Assembly (NCBI GenBank): GCA_025267735.1 | Contig: CM046299.1 | Coordinates: 32,316,887 to 32,380,886 of the forward strand | Source of the DNA: Mactra quadrangularis | Lineage: Eukaryota; Mollusca; Bivalvia; Venerida; Mactridae | Direction: 5' to 3' | Length of the DNA: 64,000 nucleotides | Shown: piece after piece, positions 24,362-34,269 of the stretch | Layout: every line of letters begins with the position of its first letter | Position numbering within the stretch: the stretch's first letter is position 1 | The notes under the pieces: model-generated | What the model was told of the DNA's origin: nothing | The model's input: the letters and a program-made list of their open reading frames with translations, nothing else | Databases searched by the model: none | Translations under genes and position numbers: made by a program

Positions 24362-24864
24362 TTATTTCACCTTCGCAGGATATACTTTCATTTTCATTAA
24401 GATTTTTTTTATATTATCGTTTAGAAAGGCGTTATTAGTGTATTCAATATCATTATCATTATTCGTTTCGCTATAAAGTTTTTTGTAGTAGTCATATTCC
24501 GCTTTCAACACGTCATGTTTTCCATTTATGTATTGTTCACCTATTTTTAGCTTATGTATTGTTTTTTGTTCTGCTTTACGTTTTTCCATATTAGCAAAAT
24601 AAGACGAATTTAATACAGTTTTGATTCTTCAAGTTTCATCTCTTTATTTTTATGTGTAGTATATTTAATTGTTTCGTTTCTAATGGTACCTTTGATGATT
24701 TCCCATAGAGTATTTGGATTACATTCTGTATTTATTTCAGTAACTTCATTTTTGCTTTGTATTATTTTTGATTGGTAGTCCTTATCCAATAACATGGAAT
24801 TATTGATTTTAAAGTATCCTGGTCCTTTTTCCATAAGAATTTCATCGATTGTAAACATTATCAT
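24362..24864 (-). pseudogene. Linker between endonuclease and RT of ORF2
   Basis: Lys/Asn/Glu-rich pieces at 24864-24610 and 24589-24362 are separated by a frameshift near 24600. They match the usual position and composition of the region between endonuclease and RT in L1-like ORF2 (for example ILMEKGPGYFKINNSML and ADYDYYKKLYSE-like residues). No catalytic motif is expected here. Confidence 0.6.
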
Positions 24865-25553
24865 AGAATGGTCCGTTTTATAGCCGTGGCTTATTTTGCA
24901 TTTTTTTTATAATGTTACTTAGTGAATTAGATATTAAAAAGTAATCCAGCCTGCAGTGTATAGGTGGATTTGTGTTCGAGTGCCAAGTAAATTGTATTTT
25001 ATCATTGTTCTTGTTACGCCATATATCATTCAGCTTGCAATTTTCAATAAGTTCGTTTATTTTGGTTCTACATTTTTATGTGTATCTTTATTTCCATTTT
25101 TTTGTCTAATTTTGTATCAATTATAGTGTTAAAATCTCCACAAATGACAAAATGTTTGTCGTTATTTTGTAAAATATAAGTTTCAAGAGCATTGAAAATG
25201 TTAATGTCGTCTTTATTAGGACCATATATATTTATAAGCGTTATATGTTTGTTTTGAATGGTTATATCTCATGCTATTAATCTTCCTTTTACTATTTCGG
25301 TTTTATTTTCAATTTCTAGTTTTTTATTTGGATGAATTAAAATGCCAACGCCTTCACTATTGGTTTTATCACCGCTAAAAAAGTAATTGCCTTTCCATTC
25401 ATGTTTCCATTTATCAATTAAACTATTAGTAGAATGAGTTTCTTGTAACATGTATATTGATGCATTTGCATGTTTTAACCATTCGAATACTTGCAGCCTT
25501 TTTTGTTTGTTACCTAAACCTCTAACGTTCATAGATACTATTGACGTTTCCAT
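24846..25553 (-). pseudogene. Endonuclease domain of L1/Tx1-like ORF2
   Basis: The first Met starts METSIVSMNVRGLGNKQKR, the expected N-terminus of an L1-type apurinic/apyrimidinic endonuclease, which nicks target DNA for target-primed reverse transcription. Key motifs remain visible across frames: the Asn of SMNVRGL, the Glu of LQETHS, ICGDFNTIID near 25120-25150, WHSNTNPP and RLDYFLIS near 24950-24990, and the catalytic His of KTDHSMI near 24860. A stop after IVKGRLIA (25269) and later frameshifts make it non-functional. Confidence 0.85.
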
Positions 25554-25560
25554 TTAATTG

Positions 25561-26215
25561 TTTTATATGCATTAAAACTCTCAACAAAGGTCAGATTGAT
25601 GTTAAAAAGAGATACTTTGTACATAATTAGGGAGTGATTCTTGTCACACACGTCTCTACTGACATTTTATTTGATATGAACCATACTTTGCTTATTATTA
25701 TCAATTTTCTAGAACAACTATAGAATTTTAAAAGGAGCTTAATGGATTACAATGTTTGAACAGATGAAAGAATAGAAGTGTATGAATCTTTTTTGCAAAA
25801 AAGTGGAAACAGATAATCAATTCAAGGTCAAAGAAAAAAATTATTACAATGTATACATTTAATGAACTCAAAGAGCACATAATTATAGAAGTTTTCATTG
25901 CTAAAACCATTTTCCCAATTTGCCGCTGTGTAAGGCAACATGTCATTTTACCCATACAACAGTTAATGTACTGGTAGCATTACATAAATGTTATATCAGT
26001 CATACATGTTATCATAAATTAATACAACCATATTAAGTTAAATACTAGCAAACCAACAACAGACATTTTTGTTCAGTAGTCTTGTGATAGATTATGTTTC
26101 AGTATAATTTACAAAAAAATGTCTATTGTCACCTATAATATCTCTTTCACTACATACAGTAAGTGACATCGACCATTGCGTTGAGTAAAATGACATATTG
26201 GTCCCTAGCAATTTA
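25561..26215. other. AT-rich DNA upstream of the ORF2 relic
   Basis: This could be the 5' flank or untranslated part of the L1/Tx1-like copy. No ORF1 remnant is visible here. The 75-codon frame at 25728-25955 (minus) is not recognisable. Confidence 0.4.
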
Positions 26216-26720
26216 TCGTCAACATGTATATAGTAGAATTGTTTTTACCACTGTACTCATAATGCACAGTATTACATCTATCCAGTAGAATAAACAACAC
26301 TCACATTAAGTATCATATGCAAGAAGTGTATACAGTATGAAAAACCCTATCATTAAAAGGTATACATAGTATGACACATAATTTAATTCAGCACCATACG
26401 AGAAGTGAAAAGTGCAATTTATCAAATATTATGACATATGATGCCTGGTAAGTTGCCATTATTTTAGAATTGTATCCTATATAGTCTTACCTACTAAACA
26501 TTCTCATATGAAATGAAACTTCAGCCATATCAAATGTTTACCCTCATACATAGCATTATATATAACTCCAATAATAAATCATACGGAATTTTACAATCAC
26601 GAGTCAATGATATAACACTAAGCCGAGTGTCAGTCTTAATATGTCTCATTGATGCATAGCAACAGTTAGCAACTGTTAGTGACATCTACAATTGTGTCGT
26701 GTATTACGACATATTGACCC
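26216..26720 (+). repeat. Dispersed repeat, copy 1 (related to 28741-29126)
   Basis: It shares ordered blocks with the later copy: CATAATACACAGTATTACA-like (26260), AAGTATCATATGCAA (26308), CAGTATGA, CTATCATTAAAGGGTA-like (26348) and GTATGACACATAA (26370). Similarity is clear but diverged. The unit also resembles the repeats of 32.3-33.8 kb, so all three are probably parts of one old low-copy repeat region split by insertions. Confidence 0.65.
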
Positions 26721-26734
26721 CTAGCAACTCTTGT

Positions 26735-26990
26735 TAACAAATATATATAAGCTTTTTTTCGGCGTAGCTGTCTAAGCTGGATTTTGATCTACATTTCTGT
26801 ATAATGACGTCTCTGGGATTTCGGAAATCCGCCGTTCTATTGGATGATTTTATAAGCACTGAGAATGACGTACGGGGGAAACAGAGAAAACCCCCTCTTC
26901 GATTGGATGGCCCTGACACGCGCGAAAAAATAAAGGCCACACTATTGTAATGCAGTGTTTTACGAAATTTTGCTTCGTTCGTAGATTATT
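26735..26990 (-). promoter_or_regulatory. Promoter-like island (two CCAAT boxes, TATA, CRE halves)
   Basis: On the minus strand this GC-richer island holds CCATCCAATCG, then CTTATAAAATC, then CATCCAATAGAACGG, plus two ACGTCA half-sites. The mix of elements resembles an RNA polymerase II core promoter such as those of histone or housekeeping genes. No coding exon follows downstream on that strand, so it may be a retroelement internal promoter or a relic. Confidence 0.3.
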
Positions 26991-27696
26991 TTTTTGGGTA
27001 GACTTCTATTGCTTTCCAACGTGTTTTTTTATTTTGTAACAATAAAAAGTTACTTGCAAACACAATATTTTATGGGTAAAATGAATTACGTCTCCAGATG
27101 TGAACCGGTTTCTAGTAAAAAGTCTGACATATTACCCAATAATTATTAAATTAGCCTCACTACGTCCAGTTTCCGGGGTTTACACTTTGAGAGTCACAGC
27201 TCCACATATAGACCAGTTCATTGTTATTGTTATGATGTCTATAAATAGTAACAAGGAGCTGATAAAGACTACAGGTAACCGTTCGCTGGTTGGCAAGAAA
27301 TGATAGCGAGTAAATACAATGAAAACACAGTAATTTTAAAATTGCAATTACTAAGTCATTTTTCATCAAACAATTTTGCATTTTATATCACTAGAAAGGT
27401 CTTGAAATTCATATTTTGAATATTTAAAAATTATTTGTCACAAAAGAATTGTTTTTTGTTGGCGAGTGTTTAAACCTAGTGCTTCAAACTGGCCAGAAGA
27501 TAGTTCAAAAGACAGGTTTAAATCACCTCATATATTTTTTTTAAATCAAAATTTTGGCAATTTTTTTTATATTTTAAAAATATGAATTTAAAAAGCTTTC
27601 TATCAATATAAATATCATAAAAATCGGCTGATAAATAAAAAAGTTATCATGATTTAAAAATTCTGCTGCTTTCAAATGTATGTAAACATTGGTTTC

Positions 27697-27992
27697 GACC
27701 CGGGTCGATAGCGCAGTTGGTAGCGCGTCGGGATTTGGATACTCGTGCCCGAGGGGGTGCGGGTTCGAATCCAACCCGGGGAGGTTATACCCTTCCATGA
27801 AAATTTGACAAAAATGTCGATTTTCCTCCATTGATTAGACAATATGGAGAAGTTTCCGGCCTTGTGGAAGGGTAGGTGAGTACTGTTTATAGACAATGGT
27901 CCAGGAAAGCTAGTTTAGGTGCGCTGGACGCCGTGAAATGACCTAAATTGTGTTGATACGGCGTTAAATCCAATAAATAAAAATAAAAAATA
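27697..27992 (+). mobile_element. tRNA-derived SINE with intact pol III promoter
   Basis: A 296-bp element with a tRNA-like head, a body containing GGAAGGGTAGGTGAGTACTG and TGGTCCAGGAAAGCTAG, and a tail GGCGTTAAATCCAATAAATA followed by AT-rich sequence. It is flanked by exact 13-bp duplications AAACATTGGTTTC at 27684-27696 and 27993-28005. A second copy lies at 45131-45437 (minus). SINEs depend on a partner LINE for transposition; the partner is not known here. The tail style resembles molluscan SINEs, but that is from memory. Confidence 0.93.
27709..27772 (+). promoter_or_regulatory. Internal pol III promoter of the SINE (A and B boxes)
   Basis: Box A is TAGCGCAGTTGG at 27709-27720 and fits TRGCNNAGYNGG. 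Box B is GGTTCGAATCC at 27762-27772 and fits GGTTCGANTCC exactly. Spacing is normal for a tRNA-derived promoter, so this copy may still be transcribable. Confidence 0.9.
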
Positions 27993-28269
27993 AAACATTG
28001 GTTTCTTTCTGCCAATCAGTAAATCAGCCAAATAAAGGTAGCAGGTGCTTGTGACGTCATCCGTGAACTGGTCTATATTTATTAATCCGCAGAGTTATTG
28101 GTACGTAACTTTTAAGAATAAATTCATAATTTTTGTTTTGTAGCATTAATGATGTATAATTTCATGTATTGTTTATGAAAAACGAATACAGCACGCAATC
28201 TGGTTTCAAGAGAAAGAAACATTGCAAAAAATTCCAGAACTACTTTTAGTGTAATAGTGTAAACCAATG

Positions 28270-28296
28270 ACGTAGAATAATATATATTCTACGTCT
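28270..28296. repeat. Small palindrome
   Basis: GACGTAGAAT and ATTCTACGTC pair around a 7-nt AT loop. It sits between MITE copy B and the protease-like fragment, and may mark an insertion edge. Confidence 0.7.
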
Positions 28297-28316
28297 ATGG
28301 TGTAAACTGGGAAAGA

Positions 28317-28643
28317 ATGCGTTGCAATGCGGTTAGAAGGCGGTTAGAAGTAAACAACATTGAACGGGCAACGGAGATCAAAACAATGGTAAGGATTATT
28401 AACGGTCGATTTCACCAAGGTCAGATATGCTCACAAGCTGCAGGTTATCAGTGTACGGCAATTGCATTGGCTGTCATATTGTTTACGGTAGGCAATCATG
28501 TGCCAAGTCTGCGAAACTGGTCTGCAAATGTTGTTGATGAAGTGATGATGCGTGGTCACAACTTGTATGAGCAAATACTAACGGAATCTGGCAATCCATC
28601 ACCACGTCAAAAAATAGGTTTTAACATTAGTGGTCCTATGTAA
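28317..28643 (+). pseudogene. Cysteine-protease-like fragment from a mobile element
   Basis: A 108-codon frame with less biased composition than other frames here. Residues ~28-80 read INGRFHQGQICSQAAGYQCT, then ALAVILF, VPSLRNWSANVVDEVMMRGH and NLYEQI. The pattern G-x-FHQG, then G-x-QCT with a presumed catalytic Cys, followed by W and a D-V-hydrophobic-x-x-G-x-x-LY segment, resembles the papain-like fold of the herpesvirus large-tegument N-terminal (deubiquitinase-type) domain. I recall similar domains in proteins of fish and mollusc mobile elements. The later Asp/His of the site are missing because the frame stops early. It is probably a truncated exon or element fragment; the family call is moderate. 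Confidence 0.4.
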
Positions 28644-28740
28644 ATGGCTCTTCTGTGACCTTTGACCTTTTCCTCAGGTGAGCACCCAGGGCCCTTTGGG
28701 CCCTCTTGTTTTTAAATCGACGCCGTTTGTCTTTTTAAAG
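28644..28740. repeat. Repeat end with GGGCCC hairpin
   Basis: AGGGCCC-TTT-GGGCCCT at 28688-28704 is a 7-bp stem hairpin followed by CTCTTGTTTTTAAA. I recall similar GGGCCCAAAGGGCCC ends as common in mollusc genomes. It may mark the 3' edge of the element that carries the protease-like frame. Confidence 0.5.
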
Positions 28741-29126
28741 ACATTTCTTGTTTACTACTGTTCCCATAATACACAGTATTACAAAAATCCAGTTATATAA
28801 ACAATACATCAAGTATCATATACAATGTATAAAAGTATGTGCAGTATGATGAATACTATCATTAAAGGGTACATATTGTATGACACATGAACTTAAAACT
28901 GCAGAAAATGTATATGTTTTGACCAACAGTATGATTAACATCATATTAAGTAGCACATAATACGTAGATATCGAGTTCTGAAGACGTATTATATAATGTA
29001 TAGTAAAAGTTTTACATCATAAGGTAACTGATGTCGATTGTATGTTGCACAGCGTTGCTATACAAAGTTCATATTATGACATTTTCGTGTGACGTCATCA
29101 TAACATGATACACCATTATAACAGTT
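28741..29126 (+). repeat. Dispersed repeat, copy 2
   Basis: Counterpart of 26216-26720, continuing into TATGTTGCACAGCGTTGCTA and TTTTCGTGTGACGTCATCAT, which also occur at about 32450-32510 and 32865-32920. It stops abruptly at the 5-bp duplication CAGTT where a 3.1-kb transposon inserted, and continues beyond it at 32265. Confidence 0.75.
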
Positions 29127-29355
29127 CAGGGTGGCCACAGAAATTCTAAAATGAAATTCCCTGATAATTCCCTGATTTTTCCCTGACGTAACGGTATTTT
29201 CCCCTGATCTTTGCAAGTCATACTTTTACTGTTAGTTATGTATAAATTATCCCTGTATAGCTAAACCTTCACCACTTTGTATTTATTTACTCTTGATCGA
29301 ACTTTTTTTGTAAACAAAAAAGATTGACATGTATAATTTGGCTAAATAGTCATTT

Positions 29356-29375
29356 CACGGCGTCTCAACGCCGTG
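29356..29375. repeat. 8-bp stem hairpin inside the 3.1-kb element
   Basis: CACGGCGT and ACGCCGTG pair around a 4-nt loop. The first half resembles a short segment of the SINE body, which may be coincidence. Confidence 0.6.
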
Positions 29376-31216
29376 ATATTGTGATGGGTATATTTTGATA
29401 GTAATGGGCAAAAGTCACGTGACATAAATCCTTTCGATTTCTACTGCCGATATTTTAATGTTTTTTATGCAGTCATACTACAGCCCATTTCCTTTAAAAG
29501 TTACGTAGAAAAAGCATATTTGGGGGAAACCAAATAAATAATATTTCTATCAACAGTGCAACACACGAAAAATCAGCGTTTTATATCAACTCATTTCCGC
29601 AAATCCTTTCGACTCACATGAAGAAGAGTAGGTATATTTTGCGGAACAGTATAACAAATATGAGTATCATAATGTGTGTATAGTAGGTATATAATTGAGA
29701 TTTGCCAATGTTTTATTTGAAAGGATAAGATTGATAGAGGTTTCGGAAATTACATTTAACATTTATTTAAATGTAAATATATAAATACCAATATCGAAAT
29801 CATTTTTTTAAGAAAAAAGTTTGCAGATTTCAACTATAAAAAGAATCATCGATTGCTTCATTACATATTGTTGTAAATATTATATATTTCAACTGTTAGA
29901 GACTTTATCATTTGAAAACAAATTTGATAGGATTCAAATGTATTATTTTAATGATATACCTTTTTGTCCTTTTTAGCGGACTGTATAAATAAAGAAGCCT
30001 AATTGTGTAACATTGACTTTTAATTCTTAGTTTTACTGAGTTCGATTGACGATCTTTTCAAACTATGATTAATTGTAGCGGACCTGTTAATTTTTAGAGC
30101 GTAAGAGTTACGTACAAGGTTGTAGATCGAGCAGATGTAAAATAATTTTTTTTGCGGACTTTTTTAATCATGAAGCGTTTCGTACTGTATTGATGGACTA
30201 TTGACCTGAGGTTTCACTGCAGCGGACCAGGTAATTTTAAGAGAGTTAAAATGACGGACATTTACACACATTTAGGTGAAAAGCTCGCCAGTTCTTAATT
30301 TGTTCGAATGGACTATGTTTTCTCGTGTCCGAGTATTTTTTTCCGTGTGAAAATGTCCTTTGAACCTTACATTTCTAATTTTCTATATTTGCTGGCATGT
30401 TATCTAAAAAAATATGATTTCTATTCGAAATAGCTTGCCTTTTGTATTTAGGCGCATCTTTTCGGCATTGAGATACATGTTAAATCCTTTCGTGTATCTG
30501 GCAACAAAATTCGTCCGTAACAAGTAAAGATATATTACTACTCTCCAATGCACCGGTTCGAAAGATTCACTCGTTGACTTTCTAACTCTGCTAAAATACT
30601 ACGTGCAAACTGATATTTCTATTTTTAGGCAGAGACACACACATTTTAATTGCATGACAGTCTCGTGATTTTTGTAAACTTTTCTTTATTTATCACTTCC
30701 CGATGTGCACTTAATCCTGCCTGTAACACTCGAGAGAGGGGATGGCAGTATAAAGAGATAAAATAATTTGTATGGCAAATCAACATCCTACTGCTTCTGG
30801 ACAGTTCGGTATGGGCTAATCTGTGGACGAACTATCTAATAATTATTATGACACACCTTTACTCAAACGTCTTAAACCGGTTACGTCATGTTTTGTTCTT
30901 GGGAAGTAGCTGTTGCGGTTATAAGTCCTCTTTTTATGTACTTTGATTTCAATTTTCCCGGAGACCAACGATCGCCCCTTATTATAAAGATCACTTTGGG
31001 AACCAATAAGCACACGGATTGGTAAGGACAGATCCGCAATGTAAGGAGCACTTGACTGAACAGAAGCGATACATCATGTAAATAGCTTCTGTTCTGAAAG
31101 ACTATGTTTTCCCTTTTGTCCATCTTTTTAAGCGTCATGCTAATATGAATTACTGGAAATAAATCCAACAGAAACCAAACATCCTGTCGGCATAAAGATG
31201 GTGTCTAGATCCAGAC

Positions 31217-31293
31217 CATTCTCGTACCCCAGGTTTATCAAGATTCTCGATCTAACTAGTATCGAGAATCTTACAAGGCTCTGGGAACGAGAA
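31217..31293. repeat. ~34-bp imperfect foldback inside the 3.1-kb element
   Basis: CATTCTCGTACCCCAGG and AGATTCTCGAT in the left half mirror ATCGAGAATCT and CTGGGAACGAGAATG in the right half, around a short CTAACTAGT centre. It could be a miniature foldback nested in the larger element. Confidence 0.75.
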
Positions 31294-33025
31294 TGTTACA
31301 TATGAACAAGAAAAAGTTTCATAACAAGTTACCTTTTTATTTCTGAAAAACCTTAACATGACAATTCAATATAATGCTTTTTTGAGTTTTCTTTAGATTA
31401 TACTTAATAATTCTTTTTTGTTTGCCGTGACAATCACTTTGCTGCATTTCGCAGCAATTTTTTACTTGTTCTATGATGTGATTGTTCCCCTATATCACAC
31501 AATAGATATGTTAACAATCAGATATGCTTTAGTCTGGAAAATGCTTATCAGTGACACACATGTCTCTTCATGTCCCAACATGTTTACCTACTGATATTTT
31601 TTTTTTGGCAAGACAAAAAATATACAAGGGAAATAATTTCATTGTATTTGTATCATACATTAGGTGTATAACGAAAATTGGTTGCATACATTCTGTTTAA
31701 AACTTTGATTTGAGGCATTCCTTGTAAATTTGCTAATATGAATGCTCCCTGAATGAGAATTTTTGTACTATATAGACATTCAATTTAAATACAAGATATA
31801 ATGTACATATCATGTGATAAGTCTAATGTTCCTAGTGCTTCCAGTCCTGCTTTATAAATAACTTGTGACTTATTAATTAACCTTTATAAGTGATGGATGA
31901 ATTTCATTAAAATAATGTATACTTTAGAACATTTGAAAATAAAAGTCACTTCTTTCATTTTAACCGGTCATCTAGTTTGTCAAAATTTATTGTAAGCATC
32001 GATTTCTTTTTTTCTATGATAAATGTAATAGAAAAATAATTATTGAATTTTATCTGACAATTGATAAAAGTTCAGCCCATGAAATAATCTTGATCAAAGA
32101 CAGAACAAATAAGTCAAAAAGCATTTTTATTTCAATTGATTGTGAAATTCCCTGATAATTCCCTGATTTTAGGCAAATTTTAAAATTCCCTGATTTTCCA
32201 TACAGGAATTTTTTTTGGGCATTTTCCCTGTTTTCCCTGTTTTCCAGAGTCCGTGGTCACCCTGCAGTTTTATATGTAGAGTGACGACTAACGTACAAGT
32301 ATATGTCAATGTGTACATAATAGTATCAATTATATGAAAAATATAAAGAATGGTCTTAATAGTACATTGTATGACTATCGTCACACGATTATATACCCCC
32401 TAGTTGAGTACAGTTAAACATTGTAGCTTTTTTAATAAAGAAATAAAATACACTGCATTGCTATACAAAGTTCATATTATGACATTTTCGTGTGACGTCA
32501 TCATAACATGATACACCATTTTTAGCAGTTTTAAATGTAGAGTGACGACTAACTTACAAGGACATGTCAATGTGTACATAATAGTATCAATTTTATTATA
32601 ATTATAAATAATAGTCTTCATAGTATGAATATCGTCACACGATAATGACGTAATTATAACATGATACACAATTATAACAGTTTTATATGTAGAGTGACGA
32701 CTAACTTACAAGGATATGTCAATGTGTACATAATAGTATCAATTTTATGATAAATATAAAGAATGGTCTTCATAGTATGATGATCATCACACAATTATAT
32801 GCCGCGTAGTTGAGAACAGTTGAACATTGTAGCTTTTATAATTAACAAAATAAAATATAAATATGTTGCACAGCATTGCTATACAAGGTTCATATTATGA
32901 TATTTTCGTGTGACGTCATCATAACATGATACACCATTTTAAGCAGTTTTATATATAGAGTGATGACTAACGTACAAGAACATGTCAATGTGTACATAAT
33001 AGTATCAATCTTATGATAAGTATTA

Positions 33026-33330
33026 TAGTGCGTACAAAAAACAAAGCACTGTTTATAATAACAATACAATGAACTAACCCATGACTAGGGATGTCCAGGA
33101 TGACTTTAAAATAAACAATTGTGTTATGTTTTAATTGTATCTTCGTTGTTGGTGTAATGGAAAGTGTTCTACCATAACAAGCATGATTACCAAGTGATTG
33201 TGGTTTACCAACCATGCTAATTTTGTAAAAATGAATTACACAAATTTTATTTTCATTACTGCCTACCCCTGAAATGAATTGTCTCATTTTAATGTTTACC
33301 AAAACACTTTTTGTTTTTTTGTACGCACTA
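33026..33330. mobile_element. MITE with TAGTGCGTAC ends
   Basis: Left TAGTGCGTACAAAAAACAAA and right TTTGTTTTTTTGTACGCACT(A) are inverted repeats of about 20 bp, flanked by TA on both sides (33024-33025, 33331-33332). Its 305-bp size and TA target fit a Tc1/mariner-type MITE. The minus frame at 32985-33302 spans it and is not a gene. Confidence 0.8.
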
Positions 33331-33427
33331 TAGTTAGATTATGTTTTCATTTTACTATAAGGTTTAGTGCGAGGGGCGGAGCCCCGAGCACTGAACTTTA
33401 TAGTAAAATGAAAACATAATCTAACTA
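33331..33427. repeat. 40-bp stem foldback with GC-rich loop
   Basis: Arms 33331-33370 and 33388-33427 match at 38 of 40 positions (start TAGTTAGATTATGTTTTCAT). The 17-nt loop contains GGGGCGGAGCCCC, itself a hairpin. It sits exactly between two small TIR elements. Confidence 0.9.
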
Positions 33428-33429
33428 GC

Positions 33430-33544
33430 TTAGCACAGCATTTCCCCCAAGTTCAACACGCTTCTATACTATACAATATAGTAAATGTCTACTATCAACA
33501 ATCCTCGACAGCTGATTGGACGAGGGGAAAATGCTATGTGCTAA
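33430..33544. mobile_element. 115-bp TIR element, TTAGCACA ends
   Basis: Left TTAGCACAGCATTTCCCC and right GGGGAAAATGCTATGTGCTA(A) are inverted repeats with one indel. At its right end the interrupted ~410-bp repeat resumes (ATATAAATAATGGTCTTCAT). Confidence 0.75.
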
Positions 33545-33800
33545 ATATAAATAATGGTCTTCATAGTATGACGATCGTCACACGGTAATGACGTAATCAT
33601 AACATGATACACAATTTTAAGTTTTATACGTAGAGTGACGACTAACTTACAAGGATATGTCAATGTGTACATAATATTATCAATTTTATGATAAATATAA
33701 ACAATGGTCTCATAGTATGACGATCATCACACGATTTTATGCCTCGTAATTGAGAACAGTTAAACATTGTAGCATTTATAATTAACAGAAAAAATAGAAA

Positions 33801-34268
33801 TGACAATATAATAGTGTGTGTTCAACCCTGATATCTCCTAACCTCTAGGCCAAGGGAAATTACTCAATAAATTCTCATCACCCCATACCCTGCCATGACT
33901 ACTCGGTATTTTGTATTTTGTACTATTTGAAAAAGAAACATGCTAAAGTGTTGTATTCAAAAATACATCTCTCTATGTAGCGTGCAATGTGTAAACGTTT
34001 TATTGTATAGAAAAAACACACCAAGATCAATGCCTTTCAAATTAATAATTTCCAATGAATGAGAACCCAAAAAAAAATTTCCCTATGGCCTCACTAATTG
34101 TATGTTACTATTTATGTTTATGTCACTATTATATTGAATGTTTCCATGTACAAACACTGTATTCACGTGCATCACGAAGAAGTCGTTTTACAAGCTATAC
34201 TGTTCGAATTTAAATGCGCCATTCTCTTCCAATCCACGCTTTGAAATCTTATGAAATAATAACCATGA
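33801..34268. other. AT-rich DNA left of the CTTAAG transposon
   Basis: If the transposon at 34270-35368 lies inside the ORF1 relic, the end of ORF1 should be here on the minus strand. I read all three frames near the junction and found no convincing continuation. Confidence 0.4.
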
Positions 34269-34269
34269 C

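Larger units (their letters stand above)
20076..25560 (-). mobile_element. L1/Tx1-like non-LTR retrotransposon, ORF2 region, decayed
   Basis: Read on the minus strand, the domains come in the standard order: apurinic endonuclease (about 25553-24846), linker, reverse transcriptase (about 24200-21500, interrupted) and a C-terminal zinc-binding region (20862-20137), followed by about 60 bp of 3' sequence and the (GAGT)n run. With the 2,044-bp insertion at 21942-23985 removed, the ORF2 span is about 3.37 kb, close to the usual length. Frameshifts and stops break it into at least five pieces. No matching ORF1 lies directly upstream; an ORF1 relic of similar type is at 35369-36257. Confidence 0.85.
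27211..28073 (-). mobile_element. TA-flanked MITE, copy B, carrying a SINE
   Basis: Ends GACCAGTTCA and TGAACTGGTC, flanked by TA on both sides; opposite in orientation to copies A and C. Its CRE is at 28052-28059. Without the SINE at 27697-27992 and one 13-bp duplication it would be about 554 bp, matching copy C (562 bp). The frames at 27100-27303 and 27574-27896 are by-products. Confidence 0.88.
29127..32264. mobile_element. 3.1-kb DNA transposon, CAGGGTG ends
   Basis: Left end CAGGGTGGCCAC, right end GTGGTCACCCTG (inverse), flanked by direct CAGTT at 29122-29126 and 32265-32269. The interrupted repeat is continuous if element and one CAGTT are removed. GAAATTCCCTGATAATTCCC occurs at 29151 and again near 32143 in the same orientation, and single ATTCCCTGA-like motifs cluster at both ends. 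No transposase was recognised; the 95-codon minus frame at 30881-31168 is unfamiliar. The superfamily is uncertain: the short CAGGG TIR suggests hAT-like, but the duplication looks like 5 bp rather than 8. Confidence 0.8.
32265..33800 (+). repeat. Alternating ~263/~147-bp tandem repeat with CRE motifs
   Basis: The marker GACGACTAACTTACAAGG (variants GACGACTAACGTAC, GATGACTAACGTAC) starts near 32283, 32544, 32698, 32964 and 33631. Spacings are 261, 154, 266 and, after removing the ~527-bp insert at 33019-33544, about 140 bp. Long and short monomers therefore alternate, giving a ~410-bp higher-order unit. Long monomers carry TTTTCGTGTGACGTCATCAT. The segment 28741-29126 is the same region's beginning, split off by the 3.1-kb transposon. 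The frames at 32169-32384 and 32472-32669 are by-products. Confidence 0.85.

Noticed and set aside
24161..24400. 79-codon plus-strand frame
   Set aside because: Antisense to the RT and linker region of the minus-strand retroelement; no independent support.
27697..27785. tRNA gene
   Set aside because: A and B boxes are perfect, but the sequence continues into a SINE body and tail with a 13-bp target duplication, so it is a SINE head.
30881..31168. 95-codon minus frame inside the 3.1-kb transposon as a transposase
   Set aside because: No DDE/D or zinc-finger motif is visible and it is too short; left unassigned.
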